NCBI GenBank assembly: GCA_003214215.1
Contig: QCLX01000001.1
Location: forward strand, 1-64,000
Reading direction: 5' to 3'
Origin: Prochlorococcus sp. AG-418-G18
GTDB lineage: Bacteria; Cyanobacteriota; Cyanobacteriia; PCC-6307; Cyanobiaceae
DNA: 64,000 nt
The notes below the pieces were generated by a model, which saw only the letters and a list, made by a program, of their open reading frames with translations, was not told where the DNA came from and did not search any database. The translations under genes and the position numbers were made by a program. Positions 56,665 to 64,000 of the stretch are shown piece by piece. Numbering within the stretch: position 1 is the first letter of the stretch; every line of letters begins with the position of its first letter.

Positions 56665-59076
56665 ATGCAAGAGAAAAGTTATTCTAAAAAATCATATTCA
56701 TATAACACCTTAGAAGAAGAATCTATAAGCCTTTTAGAGTGGGATTCATTAAAAACGCATTTATCTTCATTCGCCTCAACGGAAATGGGTAAACGAGCAA
56801 TTTTAAGTTTTAGTATTCCTTCAGAATACGAAGCCTCTAAAAGACTGTTGAATGAAACTGTTGAAATAAATGAGCTAGAAAATAATTTAGATAAATCAAT
56901 TAGTTTTTCTGGTGTTTTTGATATTAGTAGAAATATTGAAATTTGTTCCAAGGGAGGTGTAATTTCATCTTCTGAATTGTTAGAAATAGCTAAAACAATT
57001 GCTACAGCAAGAAATTTAAAAAAAATCTTATTAGATGTTGAACAAAGGCCTTATATTTCATCAGTCACAAAAAATTTAATTGACCATCAGAATATCGAAA
57101 CGATTTTTAAAAAAGGAATTGAATCTAATGGAAGGATTTCAGACAATGCTAGTAATGAACTATCTATTCTTAGAAAAGAATTATTATCTAAGAAAATTGA
57201 AAGAAAAATATTAGTTGAGAAATTTATTCAAAAGAATTTAGCTTATTTGCAAGATACTACTATTGGCGATCGATATGGTAGGCCTGTTTTAGCAGTGAAA
57301 GTTAATTATGTTGATAAATTTAAAGGCATAATTCATGACTCCTCATCTTCAGGTAATACAGTATATTTTGAGCCTGAAAGTGTAGTAACTAAAGGAAATA
57401 AGATTGCTTCTTTAGAGGCTAGGATAACAGCAGAAGAATTTAAATTACTTAAGAAATGGTCACAAGTTATTAGTGATAATTCAGAAAATCTTATTGAAAT
57501 GGCATCCATTTTATTGAGATTAGAAAATGCTCTAACTCGTTCAAGATATTCGAAATGGATTGGAGGCAAAACTCCTACTTTTGAGAAAAATCCTATTATT
57601 TCTTTAATTGGTTTTTCTCATCCGTTATTAATTTGGGAACATAAGAAAAAAGGTGCTCCTCCCCCAGTGGCGGTAGATTTTCATATAAGTAGAAATATTA
57701 AGGTTGTAGCAATTACAGGTCCAAATACAGGAGGTAAAACGGCAGCTTTAAAAGGTTTGGGTTTGTCTTTACTAATGGCTAGAGCAGGATTATTGATACC
57801 CTCAACTCATAATCCTATTATCCCTTTTTGTCCAAATATATATGTGGATATAGGAGATAATCAATCATTAGAAGAAAATTTATCTACCTTCAGTGGACAT
57901 ATATCCCGCATAAAAGAGATATTAGATGCACTTGATAAAAAGAAAGGATTATCAGTTGTTTTGCTAGATGAGATTGGATCTGGTACAGATCCTCTCGAAG
58001 GAAGTGCACTTGCGATGGCTTTATTAAAAGAATTTGCAAATAAATCTGATATCACTTTGGCAACTACACATTATGGAGATATTAAGGCTTTAAAATATAA
58101 TGACTCCAGATTTGAAAACGTATCAGTTGCCTTTGATGAGGAATCTTTGAAGCCAAAATATATACTCAACTGGGGCATTCCTGGTAGAAGTAATGCTTTA
58201 TCAATTTCAAAGAGAATTGGTCTCGATGAAAGCATACTCAATGATGCTGCAAATTATCTAATGCCAAAAGAAGTTGATAATATTAACAGTATTATTAAAG
58301 GACTTGAGGAAGAGAGGATTAAACAACAAAAATCTGCAGAAGCGGCTGCAGAACTAATTGCAAGGACTGAGATATTACATGATGAACTGAAGAGAAATTA
58401 TGAATATCAAAAAATAAATGCTGAAAAGATCCAGGAAATCGAAAGGTCTAAATTATCAAAACAGATTGTATCCGCTAAAAAAGAAGTAATAGATTTGATT
58501 AAAAAATTAAGAGATAAAAATGTTAATGGAGAGGATACGAGAATTATTGGAAAAAGATTAAAGGAAATTGAGACGGAACATTTAACTCAAAAAAAATTTG
58601 AAAATTCAATCTCATGGAATCCTCAGGTAGGTGATTTTGTGAAAATTAAAAGTCTTAATAGTACGGGACAAATTATTGATTTAGATAAAAAAGGTGGTTT
58701 TTACGAAGTTAAATGTGGTTCATTCAGAAGTACATTATCTGTAAATGACTTTGAAGGTATTAATGGCGAAAAGCCTAATTTAAAAAGGTCAAAATTCGAG
58801 ATCAAGTCTTCAAGAGAAGATTTTTCTTTTTCAAAAATTAGAACAAGTAAAAATACAATTGATGTAAGAGGGCTAAGAGTTCATGAAGCCGAAATAATTA
58901 TTGAGGAGAAAATTAGAAAATTTCATGGACCGCTATGGATTGTTCATGGAATTGGAACAGGTAAATTAAAAAAAGGACTAAGAAATTGGTTATCAGGTTT
59001 AAATTATGTTGATAAGATTGAAGATGCAGCCAACAACGAGGGTGGATCTGGTTGCAGTATTGCGTGGATAAAATAA
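56665..59076 (+). CDS. mutS2: MutS2, recombination- or ribosome-rescue-type MutS homologue
   Basis: MutS2-family ATPase with a C-terminal Smr nuclease domain; in other bacteria it limits recombination or splits collided ribosomes. The protein starts at ATG 56665 (803 residues); TTG 56647 is an alternative that overlaps the glyoxalase stop. Walker A is GPNTGGKTAALKG (about 350), then DEIGSGTDPLEGSAL and TTHYGDIK. A coiled-coil tail region (about 530-630) leads to Smr: TIDVRGLRVHEAEIII and LWIVHGIGTGKLKKGL. Confidence 0.95.
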   Translation: MQEKSYSKKSYSYNTLEEESISLLEWDSLKTHLSSFASTEMGKRAILSFSIPSEYEASKRLLNETVEINELENNLDKSISFSGVFDISRNIEICSKGGVISSSELLEIAKTIATARNLKKILLDVEQRPYISSVTKNLIDHQNIETIFKKGIESNGRISDNASNELSILRKELLSKKIERKILVEKFIQKNLAYLQDTTIGDRYGRPVLAVKVNYVDKFKGIIHDSSSSGNTVYFEPESVVTKGNKIASLEARITAEEFKLLKKWSQVISDNSENLIEMASILLRLENALTRSRYSKWIGGKTPTFEKNPIISLIGFSHPLLIWEHKKKGAPPPVAVDFHISRNIKVVAITGPNTGGKTAALKGLGLSLLMARAGLLIPSTHNPIIPFCPNIYVDIGDNQSLEENLSTFSGHISRIKEILDALDKKKGLSVVLLDEIGSGTDPLEGSALAMALLKEFANKSDITLATTHYGDIKALKYNDSRFENVSVAFDEESLKPKYILNWGIPGRSNALSISKRIGLDESILNDAANYLMPKEVDNINSIIKGLEEERIKQQKSAEAAAELIARTEILHDELKRNYEYQKINAEKIQEIERSKLSKQIVSAKKEVIDLIKKLRDKNVNGEDTRIIGKRLKEIETEHLTQKKFENSISWNPQVGDFVKIKSLNSTGQIIDLDKKGGFYEVKCGSFRSTLSVNDFEGINGEKPNLKRSKFEIKSSREDFSFSKIRTSKNTIDVRGLRVHEAEIIIEEKIRKFHGPLWIVHGIGTGKLKKGLRNWLSGLNYVDKIEDAANNEGGSGCSIAWIK

Positions 59077-59116
59077 AATTTAAAATACCTAGAAAACAAT
59101 TTAATAACCGTATTAA

Positions 59117-60100
59117 GTGCAATTTATTGATCAAGCAAAAATTATTCTTAAAGCTGGAAAAGGTGGAAATGGAATAGTTTCATTTAGAAGAGAAAAATTC
59201 GTTCCTGCCGGAGGACCTTCGGGGGGGAATGGTGGCAGAGGGGGTTCAGTTATTTTGATTGCTGATAATAATCTTCAAACATTACTAGATTTTAAATTCA
59301 AACGTGAAATAATTGCTGAAGATGGATGTAAAGGAGGTCCTAATAAGAGATCAGGTGCTTCAGGTGAGGATACAATCCTTAAAGTTCCCTGTGGTACAGA
59401 AATAAGGGACATTAAAACCGGCATTATTTTAGGAGACTTAACTAAAAATAAACAAAGTTTAACTATTGCTATTGGAGGAAGAGGTGGACATGGTAATGCT
59501 TACTATTTAAGTAATCAAAATAGAGCCCCAGAATCATTTACTGAAGGTAAAGACGGTGAGATATGGGAGGTTCAATTAGAACTAAAGCTTCTTGCAGAGG
59601 TTGGGATTATAGGCCTTCCAAATGCTGGGAAAAGTACTTTGATTTCCGTTGTATCATCTGCCCGTCCTAAAATCGCAAATTATCCTTTCACAACTCTAAT
59701 ACCTAACTTAGGAGTAGTAAGAAAAATTGATGGTAATGGTTGTCTTTTTGCGGATATTCCTGGATTAATATCAGGGGCAGCTGATGGAGTAGGTTTAGGG
59801 CATGATTTTTTAAGGCACATCCAAAGAACGAAGATACTTGTTCACTTAATCGATTCAATTGCAGAAAATCCTTTACATGATTTTGAGATAATTGAGCAGG
59901 AATTAAAAAAATATGGGAAAGGTCTATTAGATAAAGAGAGGATAATAGTATTGAATAAAATGGAGCTGGTAGATGATGGTTATTTGAAAATAATTACAAA
60001 AAAGTTAGAAGATTTATCTAAAAAGAAAGTTTTAGTTATTTCTTCATCTTTAAAAAAAGGTATATCTTCACTGCTTTCTGAAGTATGGAAAAAGATCTAA
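59117..60100 (+). CDS. obgE: Obg-family GTPase, ribosome assembly
   Basis: Essential GTPase for large-subunit maturation. 327 residues: glycine-rich Obg fold ([19 protein letters not shown], about 33-51) and G domain with [12 protein letters not shown] (about 166), [17 protein letters not shown] and NKMEL. The C-terminal OCT domain found in some species is absent, as the protein ends at the G domain ([10 protein letters not shown]). GTG start at 59117. 41 bases after mutS2. Confidence 0.95.
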   Translation: MQFIDQAKIILKAGKGGNGIVSFRREKFVPAGGPSGGNGGRGGSVILIADNNLQTLLDFKFKREIIAEDGCKGGPNKRSGASGEDTILKVPCGTEIRDIKTGIILGDLTKNKQSLTIAIGGRGGHGNAYYLSNQNRAPESFTEGKDGEIWEVQLELKLLAEVGIIGLPNAGKSTLISVVSSARPKIANYPFTTLIPNLGVVRKIDGNGCLFADIPGLISGAADGVGLGHDFLRHIQRTKILVHLIDSIAENPLHDFEIIEQELKKYGKGLLDKERIIVLNKMELVDDGYLKIITKKLEDLSKKKVLVISSSLKKGISSLLSEVWKKI

Positions 60101-60186
60101 CTTAAATTAAAATTTTTTTCGTAAAAAAATATACTTGATTTAATAATGAAAATTAGTCATAAATAAGATACTTCTTTAAACACAAT

Positions 60187-60369
60187 ATGAATTTCTATAC
60201 TTGCTTTGATCAAAAAGGAAAAATAATAGCTCGATGTCAAACCATTCAAGATATTGAGGTTTTGAAGAAAATGGGAAGACCAATTGTAGAAGTCAAGGAA
60301 ATGAAAAATGAGGAGTCGGTTGTATGTTCGCTTACAGGAAGTCCATCCGATTTTAATAGAGATTACTAA
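60187..60369 (+). CDS. Conserved small protein of unknown function
   Basis: A 60-residue soluble protein: NFYTCFDQKGKIIARCQT, then IEVLKKMGRPIVEVKEM, and an end with VVCSLTGSPSDFNRDY. Cysteines at about 6, 17 and 48. It has coherent mixed composition and an ATG 87 bases after obgE. A bidirectional terminator follows directly (60385-60414). I recall similar small proteins in other marine picocyanobacteria but give no family name. Function unknown. Confidence 0.7.
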   Translation: MNFYTCFDQKGKIIARCQTIQDIEVLKKMGRPIVEVKEMKNEESVVCSLTGSPSDFNRDY

Positions 60370-60384
60370 TAGAATTTAACAAAT

Positions 60385-60414
60385 AAAAAAAAGGGCTTTT
60401 TAGAGCCCTTTTTT
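60385..60414. terminator. Bidirectional rho-independent terminator
   Basis: GGGCT (60393-60397), a six-base loop, and AGCCC (60404-60408), flanked by an A-run on the left (60385-60392) and a T-run on the right (60409-60414). This serves the small-protein gene on the plus strand and, read on the minus strand, the end of CP12 (stop at 60442). It is the clearest terminator in the window. Confidence 0.9.
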
Positions 60415-60441
60415 ATTGTGTATTATCTATCAAAAGAAAAA

Positions 60442-60660
60442 TTAATCATCATAAACAAGACATTCTGGTTCATCTGGGTTGGCATCGCAGAATAGTTCCA
60501 AAGCATTAGGGTCATGTTTATCATCTGGATGATGATCCTTATATTCTTCGAGATCTTTTAGCTCTTCAGTTAAATGTCTGACCTTTGGAAGATTGCCCTC
60601 TGCTTTTGCAGATTCGATTTCCGATTGATCTTTTTGGATGTGTTCGTCAATGGATTTCAT
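60442..60660 (-). CDS. cp12: CP12 Calvin-cycle regulator, C-terminal cysteine pair only
   Basis: Intrinsically disordered linker that inactivates GAPDH and PRK in the dark. 72 residues. The C-terminal domain is standard: DPNALELFCDANPDEPECLVYDD with Cys pair about residues 59 and 68, which binds GAPDH. The N-terminal cysteine pair, which contacts PRK in canonical CP12, is absent; the N-terminal half instead is a charged helix (KSIDEHIQKDQSEIESAKAE). The AWD_VEEL core is also absent. Such variants occur in marine picocyanobacteria, to my recollection. Confidence 0.88.
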   Translation of the reverse strand: MKSIDEHIQKDQSEIESAKAEGNLPKVRHLTEELKDLEEYKDHHPDDKHDPNALELFCDANPDEPECLVYDD

Positions 60661-60789
60661 TTTAAGCTTTTCGTACTTTAGTAGACATACATAACATAGT
60701 TAATTTCTAATGAAATTGCATTATCTATGAACTACATAAGTGTTCATTACAACATCATTTTTTTTTTTTGAAATTGATTTATGTATTTT

Positions 60790-61734
60790 TTAGGACTCTA
60801 ATCTCATTATTTCCTCTAGCGATGGTAAAACTGGGATTAATTGATTTGGGTTTAATGGAAATAAAGCTTTGTAGTACTCTTTTTTCCATTCATTGTCGAA
60901 GCATGTCCCTTTTACATGAGATAATTTAAAGAAGTTTAATCTCCATTCAATAATCTTTTTGAAACTTGATAGTTCTTGTTCAGTACATTTGAAAAGTTTG
61001 CTATATATCAATTCCCATCTTATAAGCGTTGGGAAAAGGTAAATATCTGCGTAGGTTAACTCTTCTCCAAATATCCAGTCCCCTTTATTTTTCTGTAGTA
61101 AATTTTCAACTTCATTTATAGCTGCGAAAAGATTTTGACTTGCTTTTTCGTAAGCTGATTGGTTTCTAGCAAAACCACATTTATATACGCCATCATTAAT
61201 GCTGTTATTAATTAAATCTAAAAATTTTTGATTACAGTCTTTAATAGTTAATATTTGATATTTTGATTGAATTTTTATTGAATTAAGTAGTCTAATAATC
61301 TGAGAACTCTCATTAGACAAAATATTTACTTCATCTTTTACAAAACTAATTAAAAGAGGTAATGTCGCTCTAAAAATTATCTTTTTATTAGCTTTTTTGT
61401 AAAGGTCTAAAAGTCTCATACATCCCTTAATCTTTGTATTGAAAATCCATTCGCCATGCTCAACATCTGCTTTTAAAAAAATAACTTTAACTTTTGAAGA
61501 TAAATGTTTTATTTCGTGGACGAGTAAAGTTCTTTGACACCATGGACAAGAATTGCCTACTAATAAATAAATTTGTCCATTCTCATTATTAATATCGTAT
61601 TCACTATCAATTGTTATACCTTTAGGTCTTTTATAATTACCATATAAATCTGATGGTGCGAAGCCATTCATTAGTTGGGTCCAAAACCAAAACCAGAATT
61701 TTTTGGAGGCCTTAATAAGGTATTTATTTTGCAT
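60790..61734 (-). CDS. Glutathione S-transferase-like (xi/omega, Ecm4-like)
   Basis: A 314-residue protein with a thioredoxin-fold N-domain containing GNSCPWCQRT (about 59-68), near the CPWA motif of xi-class glutathionyl-hydroquinone reductases but with Cys in place of Ala. A helical C-domain follows (WIFGEELTYADIYLFPTLIR, about 217-236). N-terminal about 50 residues precede the domain. The activity is uncertain; reduction of quinone-glutathione adducts is the nearest analogy. It is 55 bases upstream of aspartoacylase on the opposite strand, divergent. Confidence 0.82.
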   Translation of the reverse strand: MQNKYLIKASKKFWFWFWTQLMNGFAPSDLYGNYKRPKGITIDSEYDINNENGQIYLLVGNSCPWCQRTLLVHEIKHLSSKVKVIFLKADVEHGEWIFNTKIKGCMRLLDLYKKANKKIIFRATLPLLISFVKDEVNILSNESSQIIRLLNSIKIQSKYQILTIKDCNQKFLDLINNSINDGVYKCGFARNQSAYEKASQNLFAAINEVENLLQKNKGDWIFGEELTYADIYLFPTLIRWELIYSKLFKCTEQELSSFKKIIEWRLNFFKLSHVKGTCFDNEWKKEYYKALFPLNPNQLIPVLPSLEEIMRLES

Positions 61735-61757
61735 AAAATTTTATTTTTAAAGAAAAA

Positions 61758-62663
61758 ATGACTGTTCAAAGAATACTTATCGTTTCAGGCACTCATGGGA
61801 ATGAAATTAATCCTGTTTGGGCTGTTAAACAATTTAATAGAGAGGAAAATAGTTTAAAACATGGTATTGAGTATTCTTACATAATAGGTAATCCTATTGC
61901 CTATGAAAAAGGCTGCAGATATATAGATGTAGATTTAAACAGATCTTTTAAAGAAAGTGAGAGTTTTGATCAACATAAGAATAGCTTTTATGAAACAAAT
62001 AGAGCCAATTTTTTAGTAGATCAATTTGGAATTGACGGATCTAAACCCTGTCAAATTGCAATCGATTTGCATACTACTACTGCAAATATGGGAACTAGCA
62101 TTGTTTTGTATGGGAGGCGATTCAAAGATTTTTGTTTAGCTGCATTACTGCAGAACAAATTTGGATTGCCTATTTATTTGCATGAAAAAGATAAAGCTCA
62201 AACAGGCTTTCTTGTAGAAGCTTGGCCATGTGGTCTAGTTATTGAAATAGGAGCTGTAGCACAAAATTTTTATGATCCAAAAATCATAGATAGATTCTCT
62301 CTAATAATTAGCTCTTTAAGGGAAGAGATAGCTAAATTAAAAAACAAACTTATAGAACTTCCAAAGGAATTAGTTGTTCACGTTCATCAAGGGAGTATAG
62401 ATTATCCAAGAGATGAAAAAGGAGATATTGATGGCCTAATTCATCCTGAGAGAATAAATCAAGATTGGAAAATGATTAAAAAAGGAGATCCATTATTTCT
62501 GGATAGCCAAGGAATAATTCACAAATATGACGGAGACCAATTGATTTGGCCTGTTTTTATTGGAGAAGTCGCTTATAAGGAAAAAAAAATTGCCATGAGC
62601 TATACAAAAAAAGAAGTGATTCGTTCCAAAAAACAATGGGTTCAAGAGTTTGAAAGTCTTTAA
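61758..62663 (+). CDS. Putative aspartoacylase
   Basis: Zinc carboxypeptidase-like fold of the AstE/AspA family. 301 residues. Zinc ligands: GTHGNEINPVW (about 11-21) and the later His in IAIDLHTTTANMGTS (about 101-115). YIDVDLNRSFKE (about 55-66) gives the substrate arginine/asparagine. EAWPCGLVIEIGAV near 156 holds the catalytic Glu. Substrate in cyanobacteria is not shown; N-acetylaspartate hydrolysis is the family assignment. Followed by the psbA upstream region. Confidence 0.85.
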   Translation: MTVQRILIVSGTHGNEINPVWAVKQFNREENSLKHGIEYSYIIGNPIAYEKGCRYIDVDLNRSFKESESFDQHKNSFYETNRANFLVDQFGIDGSKPCQIAIDLHTTTANMGTSIVLYGRRFKDFCLAALLQNKFGLPIYLHEKDKAQTGFLVEAWPCGLVIEIGAVAQNFYDPKIIDRFSLIISSLREEIAKLKNKLIELPKELVVHVHQGSIDYPRDEKGDIDGLIHPERINQDWKMIKKGDPLFLDSQGIIHKYDGDQLIWPVFIGEVAYKEKKIAMSYTKKEVIRSKKQWVQEFESL

Positions 62664-62780
62664 ATTAAGAAACCGGAACAATAAATCGCTGAAAACTAAT
62701 AAGGATTCTTTATTTAATAGATAAGTTTATTTAATATTCTATACTTTTATTCTTTTTGCTAATTCTTAATCCTTAAAAAC

Positions 62781-62909
62781 CTAAATTCTTTCACTCCAAT
62801 AAATAACAGCTCCAAATGCCTCTAATTGCAGTCTTCTATGCTTAGCCTCTCTTAAGGAAACTACCTCTCTAGATCTTTTTCCGTTAAGAAGCCATTCGAT
62901 TATTACCAA
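62781..62909 (-). CDS. Candidate small protein, 42 residues, divergent from psbA
   Basis: TTG 62909 to TAG 62781 gives a 42-residue reading frame with coherent, charged-amphipathic composition (VIIEWLLNGKRSREVVSLRE, then AKHRRLQLEAFGAVIYWSER). A Shine-Dalgarno sequence AGGA lies six bases before the TTG, and an in-frame TGA just upstream fixes the start. Too short for standard gene calling. No name is known to me. The position upstream of psbA could link it to photosystem II regulation, which is an inference only. Confidence 0.55.
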   Translation of the reverse strand: MVIIEWLLNGKRSREVVSLREAKHRRLQLEAFGAVIYWSERI

Positions 62910-62997
62910 GTTGAATCCTCAATAACAAAGAAAATCTTAAGACATGGAAGTTCTTTTCTTCTATTTTTCAAAAAATAAGTTTACTTAAAGAAAAATA

Positions 62998-63029
62998 TTT
63001 ACACATTTTTAGCGATTTTGGTCTAAGAT
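62998..63029 (+). promoter_or_regulatory. psbA: Candidate psbA promoter
   Basis: TTTACA (62998-63003) and TAAGAT (63024-63029) are the closest match to -35 and -10 boxes, spaced 20 bases apart, which is longer than ideal. The pair lies just upstream of a leader of about 60 bases. Placement is an inference from sequence and not a mapped start. Confidence 0.45.
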
Positions 63030-63037
63030 CTTTGAAG

Positions 63038-63055
63038 CGGAATTTTTCCGTTTTT
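63038..63055 (+). promoter_or_regulatory. psbA: Terminator-like hairpin in psbA leader
   Basis: CGGAA (63038-63042), three-base loop, TTCCG (63046-63050), then five T residues (63051-63055). It has the form of a small intrinsic terminator placed between the promoter and the start codon. It may regulate read-through or mRNA stability of psbA. The stem is only 5 bp, so its strength is doubtful. Confidence 0.5.
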
Positions 63056-63063
63056 ATTTACAC

Positions 63064-63079
63064 GTCTCACTTTAGAGAC
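63064..63079 (+). promoter_or_regulatory. psbA: Second hairpin, near psbA ribosome-binding site
   Basis: GTCTC (63064-63068), loop ACTTTA, GAGAC (63075-63079): a 5-bp perfect stem ending 15 bases before the ATG. A weak Shine-Dalgarno-like GAGA falls inside the 3' arm, so folding could hide it. It might control translation of psbA mRNA, as light regulation of D1 is known to act partly after transcription. Confidence 0.45.
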
Positions 63080-63094
63080 ATACTTTACGAACTC

Positions 63095-64000
63095 ATGACA
63101 ACTATTCAGCAGCAGCGTTCTTCGCTGTTAAAAGGTTGGCCACAGTTTTGTGAGTGGGTAACATCAACTAACAACAGAATTTATGTTGGTTGGTTCGGCG
63201 TCTTAATGATTCCATGCCTTCTTACAGCAGCGGCTTGCTTCATCGTTGCATTCATCGCAGCACCACCAGTAGACATCGACGGAATTAGAGAGCCAGTTGC
63301 TGGTTCATTCCTATATGGAAACAACATCATCTCAGGTGCAGTTGTTCCTTCATCTAATGCTATTGGTCTACACTTCTACCCAATTTGGGAAGCAGCTACT
63401 GTAGATGAGTGGTTATATAACGGTGGTCCTTACCAGCTTGTAATTTTCCACTTCCTAATTGGTATCTCAGCATACATGGGAAGACAGTGGGAGCTTTCAT
63501 ACCGTTTAGGTATGCGTCCTTGGATCTGTGTTGCATACTCTGCACCAGTTTCAGCAGCTTTCGCAGTATTTCTTGTATACCCATTCGGTCAAGGTTCATT
63601 CTCTGACGGAATGCCTCTAGGTATCTCTGGAACATTCAACTTCATGTTTGTTTTCCAGGCAGAGCACAACATTCTTATGCACCCATTCCATATGGCTGGT
63701 GTTGCTGGTATGTTCGGAGGATCTTTATTCTCAGCTATGCATGGTTCACTTGTTACTTCATCTCTAATTAGAGAAACAACTGAGACAGAATCTCAGAACT
63801 ATGGTTACAAGTTCGGACAAGAAGAAGAAACATATAACATCGTTGCAGCTCATGGCTACTTCGGTCGTTTGATCTTCCAATATGCAAGTTTCAACAACAG
63901 CAGAAGTCTTCACTTCTTCCTAGCTGTATTCCCAGTTGTTTGTGTATGGTTAACTTCAATGGGTATCTGCACAATGGCATTCAACCTTAACGGTTTCAAC
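63095..64000 (+). CDS. psbA: Photosystem II D1 protein, partial
   Basis: Reaction-centre core subunit binding P680, the manganese cluster and the QB quinone. ATG 63095 starts [20 protein letters not shown]. 302 of about 360 codons are present before the window edge; the C-terminal part with Mn-ligand residues beyond residue 302 is missing. The equivalent of position 130 is Gln ([10 protein letters not shown]), which is the D1:1-like form. [20 protein letters not shown] and [20 protein letters not shown] are conserved. GC and codon use are higher than the neighbours, as expected for a highly expressed gene. Confidence 0.99.
   Translation, partial: MTTIQQQRSSLLKGWPQFCEWVTSTNNRIYVGWFGVLMIPCLLTAAACFIVAFIAAPPVDIDGIREPVAGSFLYGNNIISGAVVPSSNAIGLHFYPIWEAATVDEWLYNGGPYQLVIFHFLIGISAYMGRQWELSYRLGMRPWICVAYSAPVSAAFAVFLVYPFGQGSFSDGMPLGISGTFNFMFVFQAEHNILMHPFHMAGVAGMFGGSLFSAMHGSLVTSSLIRETTETESQNYGYKFGQEEETYNIVAAHGYFGRLIFQYASFNNSRSLHFFLAVFPVVCVWLTSMGICTMAFNLNGFN

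Larger units (their letters stand above)
62664..63094. other. Intergenic region between aspartoacylase and psbA
   Basis: 431 bases without a long gene. It holds a 42-codon ORF on the minus strand (62781-62909, listed), an 8-bp inverted repeat pair TAAGGATT/AATCCTTA (62700-62707 and 62768-62775, 60 bases apart), and the psbA promoter and leader with two hairpins (63038-63079). No tRNA or RNase P structure is apparent. Confidence 0.6.

Noticed and set aside
60110-60150. T-run and A-run pair after obgE
   Set aside because: The ATTTTTTT/AAAAAAAT stem has no GC and a three-base loop with no T-tail; not convincing as a terminator.
62700-62775. 8-bp inverted repeat TAAGGATT/AATCCTTA
   Set aside because: The arms are 60 bases apart with an AT-rich unstructured spacer; expected by chance in this composition.
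63396-63635. 79-codon minus-strand ORF inside psbA
   Set aside because: Shadow frame of the highly conserved D1 gene; the true protein is on the plus strand.

Overview
The window is a continuous, gene-dense stretch of a cyanobacterial chromosome. It is almost certainly from a Prochlorococcus of the high-light-adapted, low-GC type. Evidence: very AT-rich DNA (roughly one third G+C by eye), tiny intergenic gaps, psbA, NDH-1 subunit genes, chlM, the phylloquinone pathway, CP12, SbtA/BicA bicarbonate transporters, a Mg-type HemB and a L11-L1-L10-L12 cluster, all in a compact order. The exact strain cannot be fixed from sequence alone. I see no prophage, IS element, CRISPR array, tRNA or rRNA; this is core genome, not a genomic island.

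Layout. 1-2323 (minus): ndhG (cut by the window edge), ndhI and ndhA of the NDH-1 complex. 2399-5136 (minus): citrate synthase and a DUF3352-like exported or anchored protein. 5221-9913: rhodanese, trpB, a SUI1 factor, cysC, purE, chlM and a LuxR-type response regulator. 9973-13261: cysteine desulfurase, rsmH, ndhH. 13271-18319: a phylloquinone (menaquinone-type) block with DHNA-CoA thioesterase, menE, menC, menA and an isochorismate synthase. 18312-19495: gshB and grxC. 19572-23201: prfB with a programmed +1 frameshift, a small membrane protein, ybeY, dgkA, a trpG/pabA-type amidotransferase and a degenerate metallo-beta-lactamase-fold protein. 23198-28480 (minus): hisC-like, argS, nadC, mnmE. 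28542-36205: DUF2062 protein, relA/spoT, an orphan double ABC ATPase, rluD-type synthase, rbgA-type GTPase, pgk. 36207-40354: unknown exported protein, murG, cobD-like aminotransferase, pyrD. 40361-47259 (minus): clpB2-secE-nusG-rplK-rplA-rplJ-rplL-rnhA, with a ribosomal L10 leader before rplJ. 47523-52012: eno, an ABC1/UbiB kinase with a small coiled-coil partner, and a thioredoxin-reductase-like flavoprotein lacking the usual NADPH motif. 52035-54976 (minus): bicA-sbtA-sbtB inorganic carbon uptake operon. 55200-60369: hemB, glyoxalase, mutS2, obgE and a conserved small protein. 60442-61734 (minus): CP12 and a GST-like protein. 61758-62663: aspartoacylase. 62664-63094: psbA upstream region with a small ORF on the other strand. 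63095-64000: psbA, running off the end.

How they fit together. The genes supply electron transport (ndh, psbA, phylloquinone, chlorophyll and heme synthesis), carbon uptake and Calvin-cycle control (BicA, SbtA, SbtB, CP12, Pgk), amino acid and nucleotide synthesis, thiol redox control and the translation apparatus. Packing is extreme: several convergent gene pairs overlap at their 3' ends and several operonic pairs share ATGA or TAATG junctions. Few recognisable terminators are present.

The points most worth a second look are the flavoprotein with a lost pyridine-nucleotide site, the compact bicA-sbtA-sbtB operon whose SbtB lacks the C-terminal cysteine loop, CP12 without its N-terminal cysteine pair, a 42-codon ORF with a good ribosome-binding site divergent from psbA, paired hairpins in the psbA leader, and the prfB frameshift site. 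I found no clear evidence of a wholly new system.
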